DNA of 44,803 bases from positions 1-44,803 of the IMG/VR virus record IMGVR_UViG_3300020401_001045; one strand, written 5' to 3'. The notes beneath the pieces are model-generated. The model had not been told where the DNA came from and did no database searches. It saw only the letters and a list, made by a program, of their open reading frames with translations. A program made the position numbers and the translations under genes. The DNA comes from a virus. Of the stretch, positions 14,442 through 22,402 are shown in pieces (position 1 is the first letter of the stretch; each line of letters begins with the position of its first letter).

Positions 14442-14848
14442 TGATCAAATAACTCCATTTGTAATAGATCATTCTTTGTAGTAGTAGGTAAAAAGTAACT
14501 GTCTTTTGTATAGTTTCCTTTAGATGGAATGACGTGTCTTACTCCGCCTTTAGGATCTTCCATGTCACCTTTACGTCTTGGAATTAAATGAACGTGTGGC
14601 CACATAATAGTTTGGCCTGCATCTGCTCCAATGTTTTGTCCAATGTTGTATCCTGAACAATATTCTTTGTCTACCCAATCATAACCCCAGGCGTATGCCG
14701 CCTTGTAACATTTTGCTAAATCTTCCCAGGTTTGTGTTTTAGGTACAAAAAGAATGTGTCCTTCTGTTACTGGATATTTGTCTTTGAATACTGTAAAATC
14801 CCTTGTGTCAATTAAAACATCTTTCCAAGGTATATCTTTAAATTCCAT
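14438..14848 (-). CDS. HIT-family nucleotide hydrolase/transferase-like protein
   Basis: 136 aa. The HIT signature region reads GYNIGQNIGADAGQTIMWPHVHLIPRR. Aligned with HxHxHxx, the nucleophile His85 and the last His87 are kept, while the first His is Trp83. The N-terminus also fits (VTEGHILFVPK). HIT proteins hydrolyse nucleoside phosphoramidates or dinucleoside polyphosphates. CGGAG lies upstream of the ATG. Substrate unknown. Confidence 0.8.
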   Translation of the reverse strand: MEFKDIPWKDVLIDTRDFTVFKDKYPVTEGHILFVPKTQTWEDLAKCYKAAYAWGYDWVDKEYCSGYNIGQNIGADAGQTIMWPHVHLIPRRKGDMEDPKGGVRHVIPSKGNYTKDSYFLPTTTKNDLLQMELFDQ

Positions 14849-14866
14849 AAGTGTACTCCGTTATTG

Positions 14867-15400
14867 TTAATATTCACTTACATTTTCCCAAGGATAAACT
14901 AACCAAACATCTTCTTCTGCTTTGTTAACTGTATCTGAATAATAGTCTACTTGGTCAAATTCGCTTGATAGGTTTTCAGTAAGTGTACAGAATCTTACTG
15001 ACTTACCCCATACTTGATCCCACCATGGATCGTCTGGTAAGCAACTACCTTGCCAATCTTCTTTTAATGCTTTAAAAGTTGCTCCTGTATCATTTATATC
15101 ATCTACTATTAAAATCTTCTTGCCTCTTGCGGTTGTAGGCATTTCTCTTTCTTTTAGTCCAAATGCTTGTTCGGCCAATGCTGGGTTTGAATCAACTACC
15201 TTATCATCATCACGTAAACTAATTTTAATTGCATCTGCCGGAATGTTAAGCATATTACTTAAGATAGTAGCAGGGACATTTCCCCCTCTAGTAATGCCTA
15301 AAATAAGATCAGGTTTCCATGCACTATTATATAATTGTACGGTTATTTGATGACACATTTTTTCTATGTCGGACCAACTGTAATATTTTTTCTTAATCAA
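14867..15400 (-). CDS. Phosphoribosyltransferase-like protein (type I PRTase)
   Basis: About 177 aa from TTG at 15400, chosen because GTGGAG lies 8 nt upstream and the start overlaps the upstream stop as TTGATTAA; an ATG at 15427 is possible but lacks a good site. The PRPP loop is ILIVDDINDTGATF (96-109). LILGITRGGNVPA (32-44) is the pyrophosphate-binding loop found in xanthine/guanine PRTases. It may salvage a purine base; a role with 7-deazaguanine bases is speculative. Confidence 0.85.
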   Translation of the reverse strand: MIKKKYYSWSDIEKMCHQITVQLYNSAWKPDLILGITRGGNVPATILSNMLNIPADAIKISLRDDDKVVDSNPALAEQAFGLKEREMPTTARGKKILIVDDINDTGATFKALKEDWQGSCLPDDPWWDQVWGKSVRFCTLTENLSSEFDQVDYYSDTVNKAEEDVWLVYPWENVSEY

Positions 15401-16019
15401 AGTTTTTCTCCACTGTAATAGGTTCATTGTTGTTCTTATCAACTATAATATCAGTACCGTGTTGATCTGCATTTACAAATTTTAATGACGGTACAAACCT
15501 TGGACTACTCCTAAAGCCTGTCGCGGTATGTTGTACTTTACTTTTGAAAATACAAACCCTACCTGGAATAGGAGCGATACTAACAACTAAATGATCTGGA
15601 TCACCTTCGATGTCATTTAAAACGTATCCTTTTAAATCTTCTTTTGTTATAAAAAACTTTGTTTCACCTTTTTCGTTTGGTTCCCATTTGCTATTGCAAT
15701 AATACAATAGTGTCATATCACAATCATCATCGTGATAATAAGCATCTTCATTTGTGCTAAAGAAATTTAGATTGCTTCTCTTATATCTATAACCTTGTAA
15801 TTCATCTAATTTGTTTGTTTCTAGCCAAAGTATTTGCCATACGTTTGTATCTTCGAAACTAAAACATTGTAAACCTGTTGGTGGATTTTCTGGATTATCT
15901 TTAGTACCCCATTTGAAAGGAACATTTTGTATATCCTTTTCTAACATACTAATTAGATTAGGTTTGAAAATGTTATCATATGTAACTATCAAATCATTAA
16001 AGTAACTTGTTCTTTTCAT
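15393..16019 (-). CDS. 2OG-Fe(II) oxygenase-like protein (prolyl-4-hydroxylase type)
   Basis: 208 aa. The facial triad is visible as H96-x-D98 (YYHDDDCDMTLLYY) and H164 (SKVQHTATGF), with Arg174 (SPRFVPSLKF) for 2-oxoglutarate. W-x(4)-GETKFF and IPGRVCIFKSKVQHT are the usual strands around the site. It is unrelated in detail to the other oxygenase at 8.0-8.8 kb. The substrate is unknown; phage members may hydroxylate proteins or nucleic acids. Confidence 0.8.
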   Translation of the reverse strand: MKRTSYFNDLIVTYDNIFKPNLISMLEKDIQNVPFKWGTKDNPENPPTGLQCFSFEDTNVWQILWLETNKLDELQGYRYKRSNLNFFSTNEDAYYHDDDCDMTLLYYCNSKWEPNEKGETKFFITKEDLKGYVLNDIEGDPDHLVVSIAPIPGRVCIFKSKVQHTATGFRSSPRFVPSLKFVNADQHGTDIIVDKNNNEPITVEKNFD

Positions 16020-16450
16020 ACCGTTGCTTTATCTCTTTCAGCAAGATAAGTTTCATTGTGTATCCACTTACCATTTTTAATAAATCCCCACTCTTGTACT
16101 TTTTTGCCCATATAAAATAAACTCCAGCATGGTAGTTCGTTGCCGTTTTCATCCTTGGCAAGTTCTAGCCTATGCAGGTCTGTAGACTTACGATAGCGGA
16201 AATGACCTGGTCCTCTCCAGAACTTGCCTTCAGGGGTATGTTCATAATACCCTCCCTTGAGAATTAAAGTCGCATAATTCCAAGGATGATCATGTAAGTC
16301 GTCAAGGTCGCTTACAAGAATCTTGTGTAACGTAATGTTAAACGGAAAGTTCTTTCTATCTTTTAGAAACACGTACCACCTAATCAAATAAGGTACTTGA
16401 TTGCTTCTATCATAAATTACTCTTCTTCTATTTTTAAAAATGTTAAACAT
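16016..16450 (-). CDS. Cupin-like protein
   Basis: 144 aa from ATG at 16450; a GTG at 16465 is an alternative. The centre reads DLDDLHDHPWNYATLILKGG, then YYEHTPEG and GHFRYRKSTDLHRLEL, which fits a cupin beta-barrel with His metal ligands in HxH and a later His. Similar proteins in phages and bacteria are of unknown activity. It overlaps both neighbours slightly, and it lies beside an oxygenase and a glycosyltransferase. Confidence 0.6.
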   Translation of the reverse strand: MFNIFKNRRRVIYDRSNQVPYLIRWYVFLKDRKNFPFNITLHKILVSDLDDLHDHPWNYATLILKGGYYEHTPEGKFWRGPGHFRYRKSTDLHRLELAKDENGNELPCWSLFYMGKKVQEWGFIKNGKWIHNETYLAERDKATV

Positions 16451-16802
16451 TTTTCTTTTGTCCACTTCTATAATCGTCTTTTACTAAATTATATATCTCC
16501 ACAAATTTTTCATATTGTATTTTTAATGCAGGATAATCTTTGATCATTTCTTCTATCGTATGTTGACTTGGCCATCTGTCTTCAAAGTCAAATGAATAAC
16601 CCATATCAGCAAATCCTGTTTGTCCATTCATATCCAGTGTTATAGTACCATCATCGTTCGTCATACTATCTGTATCAAAATCTGTATTAAATGTGTATTC
16701 GGTGCCTGTGTCAGTAGTAGGGTCTAGATTTCCACAGTCTGATCCACAGTAGGTAACTGTGTATGAACTATCTGCTGATGCTATTGTAGAGTGCTTTGCC
16801 AC
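16443..16802 (-). CDS. Acidic conserved hypothetical protein, 119 aa
   Basis: Starts with GTG at 16802, with AAAGG 8 nt upstream, inside the last 35 nt of the glycosyltransferase gene. The N-terminal half is Asp/Thr-rich, beta-like and acidic (TDTGTEYTFNTDFDTDSMTN). The C-terminal half is helical (HTIEEMIKDYPALKIQYEKF). A Cys pair (CGSDC) lies near residue 20. No known family. Confidence 0.6.
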   Translation of the reverse strand: MAKHSTIASADSSYTVTYCGSDCGNLDPTTDTGTEYTFNTDFDTDSMTNDDGTITLDMNGQTGFADMGYSFDFEDRWPSQHTIEEMIKDYPALKIQYEKFVEIYNLVKDDYRSGQKKNV

Positions 16803-17838
16803 TGAAATACCTTTCTTTTAATCTTAATCTTTGTTTTTGTACATGACCTACAAAGTCTTTGTAATTTTCCATGTAATTTACAATTCTCTCAACCACAAAC
16901 TTTTTATTAAGTTTATAAGTTTCAAAATCTTTTGTCCATTCACTTGGATACTTGAATTCATCAATAGCCATTTCTTGATAACTTAATCTATCTGGAACCA
17001 TTGGCAAACATTCAACAATAGCACCTTCATACCAACTGATGCCTAAAGTTTCTTGTAGGTTTGCACTGAACATAAGTTTTGCTTCACCTAATAAGTTGTG
17101 ATATTCATTTTTACTTAATTGTTTTTCTTGACAAACAATAAATTCATATTGTGGCAAACTATCTTTTAAATCATAGAATATTTCAGGTTGTTTTTCTGGA
17201 GCAATTCTATGTGGAAATAGTATAAGGTTTTTCTTTGTCATACCTCTATACATTTCGAAACTTTTATCTAAATATTCCATAGGCCAACCAACACGTTGTA
17301 CTTTAGTCTTGTCTGTTGACAATCCTACATAGTTGCCTACTTCTTTAAATGCATCTACAAAAATGTTTATATGAAAGTCACTTGCAAAGAAGTTATTATC
17401 ATAACATTCAAACATTGAACGTTCTGCATTTCTAACCCAAGGTTTGTCCCCAATCAGTCTTCCTAAAAAGTCCGCAGGATCGTAACTGCCGGCGTGCCAC
17501 AAGCCACCCACTTTAATTTTAACTCCGAGCAGTTCAGCCATATATTTAAGTTGGATAACAGTAGGATTCCAAGCATCAGTATAAAGAAAGTAATCGCCAT
17601 CTTTAATTTCGCCATTACAAAACTTCTCCCCAATGATTTCTAGTTGTTTGCTTTTGTAAACATTTGTTCCACCAAAGTTAAGAAACGCCCCAGGTGTTGT
17701 TGCCTGAGGCGTATCTCCTCCACTAATAACTTGTACATCTTGATTAGTTGCATGACGCAGTTGCTTTGGAAGATACTCCTTCCATTGCTTTGTGTATCTA
17801 GTGTCTACTGCTTCTATGTCAACGATGTAAATTGTCAT
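16768..17838 (-). CDS. GT-B glycosyltransferase-like protein
   Basis: 356 aa. The C-terminal domain matches GT4/GT1-type sugar transferases: NLILFPHRIAPEKQPEIF, then LLGEAKLMFSANLQETLGIS and YEGAIVECLPMVPDRLSYQE, where the glutamates contact the nucleotide-sugar. The N-terminal domain (TIYIVDIEAVDTRYTKQWKE) lacks an exact family match. It could modify phage DNA, virion proteins or host surface glycans; the sequence does not decide. The SDR epimerase at 21.6-22.4 kb might supply its sugar donor (inference). Confidence 0.75.
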   Translation of the reverse strand: MTIYIVDIEAVDTRYTKQWKEYLPKQLRHATNQDVQVISGGDTPQATTPGAFLNFGGTNVYKSKQLEIIGEKFCNGEIKDGDYFLYTDAWNPTVIQLKYMAELLGVKIKVGGLWHAGSYDPADFLGRLIGDKPWVRNAERSMFECYDNNFFASDFHINIFVDAFKEVGNYVGLSTDKTKVQRVGWPMEYLDKSFEMYRGMTKKNLILFPHRIAPEKQPEIFYDLKDSLPQYEFIVCQEKQLSKNEYHNLLGEAKLMFSANLQETLGISWYEGAIVECLPMVPDRLSYQEMAIDEFKYPSEWTKDFETYKLNKKFVVERIVNYMENYKDFVGHVQKQRLRLKERYFSGKALYNSISR

Positions 17839-18041
17839 TAGTTATACCTTCTTTTATTAAACTTACGTTTTGGTTTACGTCTTACTGGCCCACGTAAGAA
17901 TGCTTGATAACTCTTACTAGACTTTTTATACAGGTCTGCTTCATCAAACCTATAACCTTCAAATCTACAGAAGTTTTCAAACTTCTCAAGGTCAGTAAAG
18001 ATTTGAACCACTTCGGGGTTATTGTCGAAATACTTACCCAC
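17838..18041 (-). CDS. Small basic conserved protein, 67 aa
   Basis: Starts at GTG 18041, selected because GAGGAG lies 8 nt upstream, and it follows the stop of the QueD-like gene. Longer in-frame starts would run inside that gene. The body (VVQIFTDLEKFENFCRFEGY) is mixed alpha/beta and the C-terminus is strongly basic (RGPVRRKPKRKFNKRRYN), which suggests nucleic-acid or acidic-protein binding. Function unknown. Confidence 0.55.
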   Translation of the reverse strand: MGKYFDNNPEVVQIFTDLEKFENFCRFEGYRFDEADLYKKSSKSYQAFLRGPVRRKPKRKFNKRRYN

Positions 18042-18057
18042 GACAGTTTCTCCTCTT

Positions 18058-18498
18058 CTACTTGTTATACTCGATATGAGCACCATTTTCTCCATCTTCA
18101 GAAATATCTATGTGAACTTCACGTCCAGGATACTTCTCATCGATCTTTGTATAAAGATCATCACTCATCATCTCACATGATTTATAATCAAGTTCTAACG
18201 TTTTGTCATCATATAACCTCTCTAACCAACGTTTAAATTGTATAAACTCTATATCTCTATCATTGTGTGTAACGGAAATTGCTACCTTAAAATGAAAGAT
18301 ATGTCTATGTGGATAACCTAAAAAACTAACATCGTCCCAGTCGCCTGTTGCTAGTTTAGGATCATCAAGTGCCGCAGGATATTTGTGGATACCTTCTTTT
18401 CTAAAAGTAACCCAAATCATTCTCTTTGCAGTATTCATAGTCTTTGCTTTCCTATCTGTTTCCATTTGTTCTTTAATTAATGTATCTGTTATACTCAT
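18058..18498 (-). CDS. queD: QueD-like T-fold protein (6-carboxytetrahydropterin synthase family)
   Basis: 146 aa from ATG 18498; ATG 18504 is also possible. The T-fold pattern is seen: EGIHKY (H38), then GYPHRHIFHFKV (H64, H66) as a possible zinc triad, IEFIQFKRWLERLY like the QueD strand-helix, and SCEMMSDDLYTKIDEKY with HIDISEDGENGAHIEY like the C-terminal Glu-containing strand. QueD converts dihydroneopterin triphosphate to 6-carboxytetrahydropterin. It is close to the TGT/DpdA-like gene in the same run. Family assignment is good by pattern but not certain at the level of activity. Confidence 0.65.
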   Translation of the reverse strand: MSITDTLIKEQMETDRKAKTMNTAKRMIWVTFRKEGIHKYPAALDDPKLATGDWDDVSFLGYPHRHIFHFKVAISVTHNDRDIEFIQFKRWLERLYDDKTLELDYKSCEMMSDDLYTKIDEKYPGREVHIDISEDGENGAHIEYNK

Positions 18499-18517
18499 TA
18501 GCATACTACCTTTTACC

Positions 18518-19033
18518 TTATTTGTCAACCTCATCTGCAGGATTATCATCATTGTATTTTGTCCAATCAGTGAACTTATCCCTGTCCAATAAATCATGAA
18601 CCTGATGAATCCAAACACCTGCATTTGAATGATCAAAATCTGCATCATCAATCTTTATACAAGCATTGTAATTTAATTCTTTTATGTGTGGAAGTTTAAC
18701 ACTGATTTGGCTTATGAAGTTTGTGTTTTGATTGAATCCCATTTCAATTACCCAATCATGATATTTTACATCATAATCTAAAGTTACCAAATATTTTTTG
18801 TTAAGTAATCCATTTACAAGATCTTCCCAATCTTCTTTAGGAACAAAACTTTGGTTAGCACCCAAGTAGATGTGATCAACATAATGTTTTTTTGCTTGTT
18901 CTAGAACTTCTTCCAAAGGCCTACAACCTACAACAAATAATGTGTCCATATCAAAAGCAGGAGTCTTTTCTACTTCAAAACCTGTGAAGTAAGTTATACC
19001 TTCTTTTGTTCCACTTGAGTACTCACGTTTCAT
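18518..19033 (-). CDS. Conserved hypothetical protein between QueD-like and TGT/DpdA-like genes, 171 aa
   Basis: No recognised domain. Stretches include TYFTGFEVEKTPAFDMDTLF, then VGCRPLEEVLEQAKKHYVDHIY and LGANQSFVPKEDWEDLVNGL; they suggest an alpha/beta fold with a conserved-looking FTGFE-x-E and IKIDDADFDHSN. Similar proteins occur in T4-like marine phages near 7-deazaguanine genes, as far as I recall. Its stop lies 20 nt before the QueD-like start. It may take part in the same pathway, but this is inference from position. Confidence 0.6.
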   Translation of the reverse strand: MKREYSSGTKEGITYFTGFEVEKTPAFDMDTLFVVGCRPLEEVLEQAKKHYVDHIYLGANQSFVPKEDWEDLVNGLLNKKYLVTLDYDVKYHDWVIEMGFNQNTNFISQISVKLPHIKELNYNACIKIDDADFDHSNAGVWIHQVHDLLDRDKFTDWTKYNDDNPADEVDK

Positions 19034-19034
19034 A

Positions 19035-19220
19035 TTATTTTTGTCCTGCTAGTTGATCTTTTACTTTTAATTTTTGTTTTTTTAAATTTACAAGATGTTC
19101 TTTTGTACTCCAAGTCCTATCACCTTGTCTTTCAAGTTCGACTTCAGATGCTTTATTATCTAAAAATCTATGTAGGTCTTGTAAACTTTTTGTTTTCTTG
19201 CTCATTCTTCCTGTTGCCAT
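19035..19220 (-). CDS. Small helical protein (YdcH/DUF465-like), 61 aa
   Basis: Two amphipathic helices (SLQDLHRFLDNKASEVELER; TKEHLVNLKKQKLKVKDQLA) resemble the short coiled-coil hairpin of YdcH/DUF465-like proteins. GAGGAGG lies 8 nt before the ATG at 19220, overlapping the end of the TGT/DpdA-like gene. Function unknown. Confidence 0.55.
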   Translation of the reverse strand: MATGRMSKKTKSLQDLHRFLDNKASEVELERQGDRTWSTKEHLVNLKKQKLKVKDQLAGQK

Positions 19221-19223
19221 TTA

Positions 19224-20684
19224 TTATACCTCCTCAAAAAGGTTAGCAAACTGTGTACTTGCGTTCACAGTCTTTTTGCCAGTTGCTCCTCTAGTTCCTA
19301 TGATACTCATCCAGAACTTAGAAAATTCTTCTATCACTGCGTTTGCTTCATCTCTGTTGTCAGTTGCGAATATTGCCTCCACAACATCTCGAAATAATAC
19401 CCTGTCAAAGGACTCTTCAACAAGCATTGCTGGAAGGATTCCTTTGTCGTATTGTCTATTTGCTTCTTGCACTGCATTAATATGACTCCAAACATTATGT
19501 CCCATTTGTATAGCATAGGAGAAACTATCCCAACTAGTTTTTCCTTCTTTACCTACTTTATTCAAATCACCTGGATTGTAAATACAGATATCTTTTGCAG
19601 TAAGTCCTTTTGTAATAGGACTATCTAAGAAACTTCTGTGTTTACCTTCACGTACAAATGCTTGACTAAAAGGAGTAGTATCAGTTGCAAGTGCCTTATC
19701 ATCAATGCTAGGCACCATTCGATACACCCATTTAGTTCTATCACTTGTTTCTAATTCACAATATATTTGTCCGTTAGCAGTTGCTAAGAATGGACTTGCA
19801 CAATCAAATGTAATTGTAAAGTTTTCATTATGATACTTTCGAACTGCTCTTTGTATGTCAGTAAGTAGTGTTGCCCATTCTAATTTACTTGTTCCTAAGA
19901 AGTGCATAAAGTCATGCACACCTTTTTCTAACAATCCATCAAAACGTAATGCAACCAATCTTTTTAATACTAGATGTACATCACACATATTCTGACCACC
20001 CATTGACCAACCATTAAAGTGTGTGCCTGGATATTTCTTAGGATCACAATAGTCTTTCATCTGTTGATACCAATCTTCAGCATCTGCATGATTTTCGCCT
20101 TGTAATACATTTAAGAACTTACAAGCACCAGTTCTATTTTGCATAAAGTAATCATTGTTTATGCGAGTGGCATTTACGGCATCTTGATAATTTGTTATTC
20201 CTGTTGCTTTTTGTCCAGCAGGTGATCTTGATACCCAAGCAGGAATATCAAGTATCATACCATAATCCATATATGCGTCCATCCAAGTAAGGACTTGTTC
20301 ACGTTTCTTTTTTGCTTTAGGGCAGTTAGGATCTTTCCAATCACCTTCCCATACACCCTTACCAATCTGGAAACCACCTGAATCACCTAACAACCAAGAA
20401 GTATTACGATCTCTATCTCTGATCATAAGTTCTTTAGGCGCATCTTTGTTTACGTCCAGTTCTGCATGACCGGCCGAGTAAAGGCTCCAATTATATTGAA
20501 AGATGCTTTTACTAGGATTTAACCAATTCATACTTTCCACATCATTTGGAAAGTTGCTAGGTATTCTAGTTTTATCTACATATTCCTCACGTCTTTGTTT
20601 ACCAATAAACGTAGCAAAGAAGCCGCTAATCGCAGGCAGGAATATTGCGTAGTCCTTTTGTTCTTTTGTTAGGTTCGTATTCAA
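19224..20684 (-). CDS. dpdA: TGT/DpdA-like 7-deazaguanine DNA transglycosylase
   Basis: 486 aa. Motifs follow the tRNA-guanine transglycosylase barrel: LLGDSGGFQIGKG (D101 starts the substrate-binding DSGGFQ), VLQGENHADAEDWYQ (about 193), FNGWSMGGQ (about 224), HFLGTS (about 261) and ITFDCASPFLATANG (D294, like the FDCxxPTR nucleophile region of TGT). Without TGT's tRNA-binding CxCxxC zinc site it fits the phage DpdA group, which exchanges guanine in DNA for preQ0-type bases. FolE, QueD-like and QueE genes are nearby. The start is TTG, overlapping the preceding stop as TTGA, with AAGGAC upstream. Confidence 0.8.
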   Translation of the reverse strand: MNTNLTKEQKDYAIFLPAISGFFATFIGKQRREEYVDKTRIPSNFPNDVESMNWLNPSKSIFQYNWSLYSAGHAELDVNKDAPKELMIRDRDRNTSWLLGDSGGFQIGKGVWEGDWKDPNCPKAKKKREQVLTWMDAYMDYGMILDIPAWVSRSPAGQKATGITNYQDAVNATRINNDYFMQNRTGACKFLNVLQGENHADAEDWYQQMKDYCDPKKYPGTHFNGWSMGGQNMCDVHLVLKRLVALRFDGLLEKGVHDFMHFLGTSKLEWATLLTDIQRAVRKYHNENFTITFDCASPFLATANGQIYCELETSDRTKWVYRMVPSIDDKALATDTTPFSQAFVREGKHRSFLDSPITKGLTAKDICIYNPGDLNKVGKEGKTSWDSFSYAIQMGHNVWSHINAVQEANRQYDKGILPAMLVEESFDRVLFRDVVEAIFATDNRDEANAVIEEFSKFWMSIIGTRGATGKKTVNASTQFANLFEEV

Positions 20685-20887
20685 TCTAAGTCCGTCCTTA
20701 TTATATGTTTTCTTAAAGCACGAACAAGTTCTTCGATTTTGTCTATAACTGAAATCATATCTTTATCAGTAATATACTTTTGCTTTTCTCTTAACTTGTC
20801 ATACTCTTTTAATGGTATAGTAACCGTACCGCCTTCGTTTTCATAACTGTCGTCCTGTGATCTAATATTTTCATCAGTCTCTGTCAT
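20681..20887 (-). CDS. Conserved hypothetical protein, 68 aa
   Basis: Acidic N-terminus followed by TVTIPLKEYDKLREKQKYIT and a helix ending VRALRKHIIRTDLD; the centre resembles the short strand-helix of small phage regulators. AGGAG lies before the ATG. Its TTGA overlap with the TGT/DpdA-like gene suggests translational coupling. It lies 7 nt after the sliding clamp gene. Function unknown. Confidence 0.55.
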   Translation of the reverse strand: MTETDENIRSQDDSYENEGGTVTIPLKEYDKLREKQKYITDKDMISVIDKIEELVRALRKHIIRTDLD

Positions 20888-20894
20888 AAAACTC

Positions 20895-21626
20895 CTATTT
20901 AGACTGAGCAGGAAGTATGTAGTTGTATTCTGTCATTCCAGAATCAACAGTAATCATCATAGCACCCTGATCAGATATTTTCATTGATAATTTGCCATCA
21001 AGTCCTAAAATTGCTTGAACCTGTGCTACTGGCCAACTCCAACTATGTTTAAGTTCTCCATTAGCATTTGTTTCAAACACAAATTGACCTGCGTGTGTAC
21101 TAGCATCACCAAAGTTAAACATTAAGTTTGTACCTTCTGATTTTACAGAAAATACTGTTTCTTCTGAGTGTGCTAAACTTTGAAACTTCATTCTTTGAAT
21201 ACTAGCCATTGACGGACTAAACTCAACGTCCCAACTAGCACCTTTAAATTTAACAGTTTTAAGTTTCTCCTCAATGATTTGTTTATTCATAAAACGATAA
21301 TCATTCTGGAAATCACCTGTTGCATTTTCAAAGTGAATATGTGTTGGAACAGTTTCTCCATTACGTTCTGCACTTACAACCTCAATCTTGCTATCCTTTT
21401 GATACTCAGGACATTTCAAGTGAAGTGCAAGTTTATCTAAATTAGGCATACCAAATACGCCTGTAAACTCTCCAACTTTGTTTTTTGTTGTAGCGGACAT
21501 AATCACCGAACGGTCTTCCGCCATACTCTCAATATTTGTAGTTGCGTCATCACTAGAAACTTTTACTAGATTCAAAAAGCCTAAACTGTGTGTATGTGCA
21601 ACAACGTCTTGTAAGATATCTTTCAT
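20895..21626 (-). CDS. 45: DNA polymerase sliding clamp (T4 gp45-like)
   Basis: 243 aa, near T4 gp45 (228 aa). Two similar halves of the clamp fold are suggested, with VGEFTGVFGMPNLDKLALHL in the first and FSPSMASIQRMKFQSLAHSE, GQFVFETNANGELKHSWSWP in the second; the C-terminus TEYNYILPAQSK fits marine T4-like clamps. In T4 the trimer tethers the polymerase and also activates late transcription. AGGAG lies before the ATG, and a perfect consensus promoter lies just upstream. Confidence 0.82.
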   Translation of the reverse strand: MKDILQDVVAHTHSLGFLNLVKVSSDDATTNIESMAEDRSVIMSATTKNKVGEFTGVFGMPNLDKLALHLKCPEYQKDSKIEVVSAERNGETVPTHIHFENATGDFQNDYRFMNKQIIEEKLKTVKFKGASWDVEFSPSMASIQRMKFQSLAHSEETVFSVKSEGTNLMFNFGDASTHAGQFVFETNANGELKHSWSWPVAQVQAILGLDGKLSMKISDQGAMMITVDSGMTEYNYILPAQSK

Positions 21627-21643
21627 TTGCCTTTACTCCTATA

Positions 21644-22402
21644 TTACATTATATTTAGATTTTCATCATTTGTCAAGTTCTTTTCTTGGCTGATGTAATC
21701 TATGATATCAATTTTTGAACGCCAACCCAACGCCCAAAGTTCTTTTGGATTGCTTTTATTGTCAATCCTCTCGTGTTTGTCACCAACCGTTTCAATATAA
21801 TCGGTGCAAAACTTCTTAGCAAGTTCTCGGATTGATTTTGACTTGCCTGTTCCTAAATCAATAACTCCACGTACATCTACGTCAGTATCAATAAGAATTC
21901 TAATTGCGTCCATGACATCATTTACATGAACAAAATCTCTATAATGGTTATTTGCATATTTTATTTCATTTCTAATTAATTTTGGAATGAACATATCTTC
22001 TCTGCCTACTCCCCCAACGATAGTTGTAAATCTTAAACCAATACTATTCTTTGGAGCCATTTCTTCTACTATGTGTTTAGAAAGTGCATACGGATTTCTT
22101 TCGGGCTCTTTTGCAGTGCTTGAAGATGCATATATAATCTTTTTATCCTTGTGTGTATCAAAAAGCCTTTTACTTGCTAATACATTATTTTCCCAATATA
22201 TTTTAGGTTGTGTAAGACTTCTTCGTACTCCGCTTTCACCTGCTAAATGAATAACTAGATCGACATCCCAATCTAGTTTACAAGTTAACAAATTGTTTTT
22301 TTCCTTCTTATCTAAACCAATTACTACATGGCCATGAGTATTTAGGTACTGAGTTAACTTTGTACCTAAAAATCCTTTATGACCTGTTAGCAATATTTTC
22401 AT
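21644..22402 (-). CDS. NAD-dependent epimerase/dehydratase (extended SDR)
   Basis: 252 aa. Rossmann motif MKILLTGHKGFLG (G7, G10, G13), IHLAGESGV, then YASSST and the catalytic Y105-x3-K109 (NPYALSKH). Later RDFVHVNDVMDAI and GVIDLGTGKSKSI match UDP-sugar epimerases, though it is shorter than GalE (about 330 aa). It probably converts a nucleotide sugar. It may feed the glycosyltransferase at 16.8-17.8 kb (inference). Confidence 0.88.
   Translation of the reverse strand: MKILLTGHKGFLGTKLTQYLNTHGHVVIGLDKKEKNNLLTCKLDWDVDLVIHLAGESGVRRSLTQPKIYWENNVLASKRLFDTHKDKKIIYASSSTAKEPERNPYALSKHIVEEMAPKNSIGLRFTTIVGGVGREDMFIPKLIRNEIKYANNHYRDFVHVNDVMDAIRILIDTDVDVRGVIDLGTGKSKSIRELAKKFCTDYIETVGDKHERIDNKSNPKELWALGWRSKIDIIDYISQEKNLTNDENLNIM
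21648..21676 (-). promoter_or_regulatory. Consensus sigma70-like promoter for the sliding clamp gene
   Basis: On the minus strand the -35 is TTGACA (21671-21676) and the -10 is TATAAT (21648-21653), with a 17-nt spacer. It lies in the 3' end of the epimerase gene. The expected leader is about 15 nt and contains AGGAG before the ATG at 21626. Confidence 0.85.

Noticed and set aside
18500-18528. TTGACA-N17-TATGCT upstream of the QueD-like gene
   Set aside because: The -10 is poor (4 of 6) and the ATG would be before the likely start site; it may be chance in an AT-rich gap.
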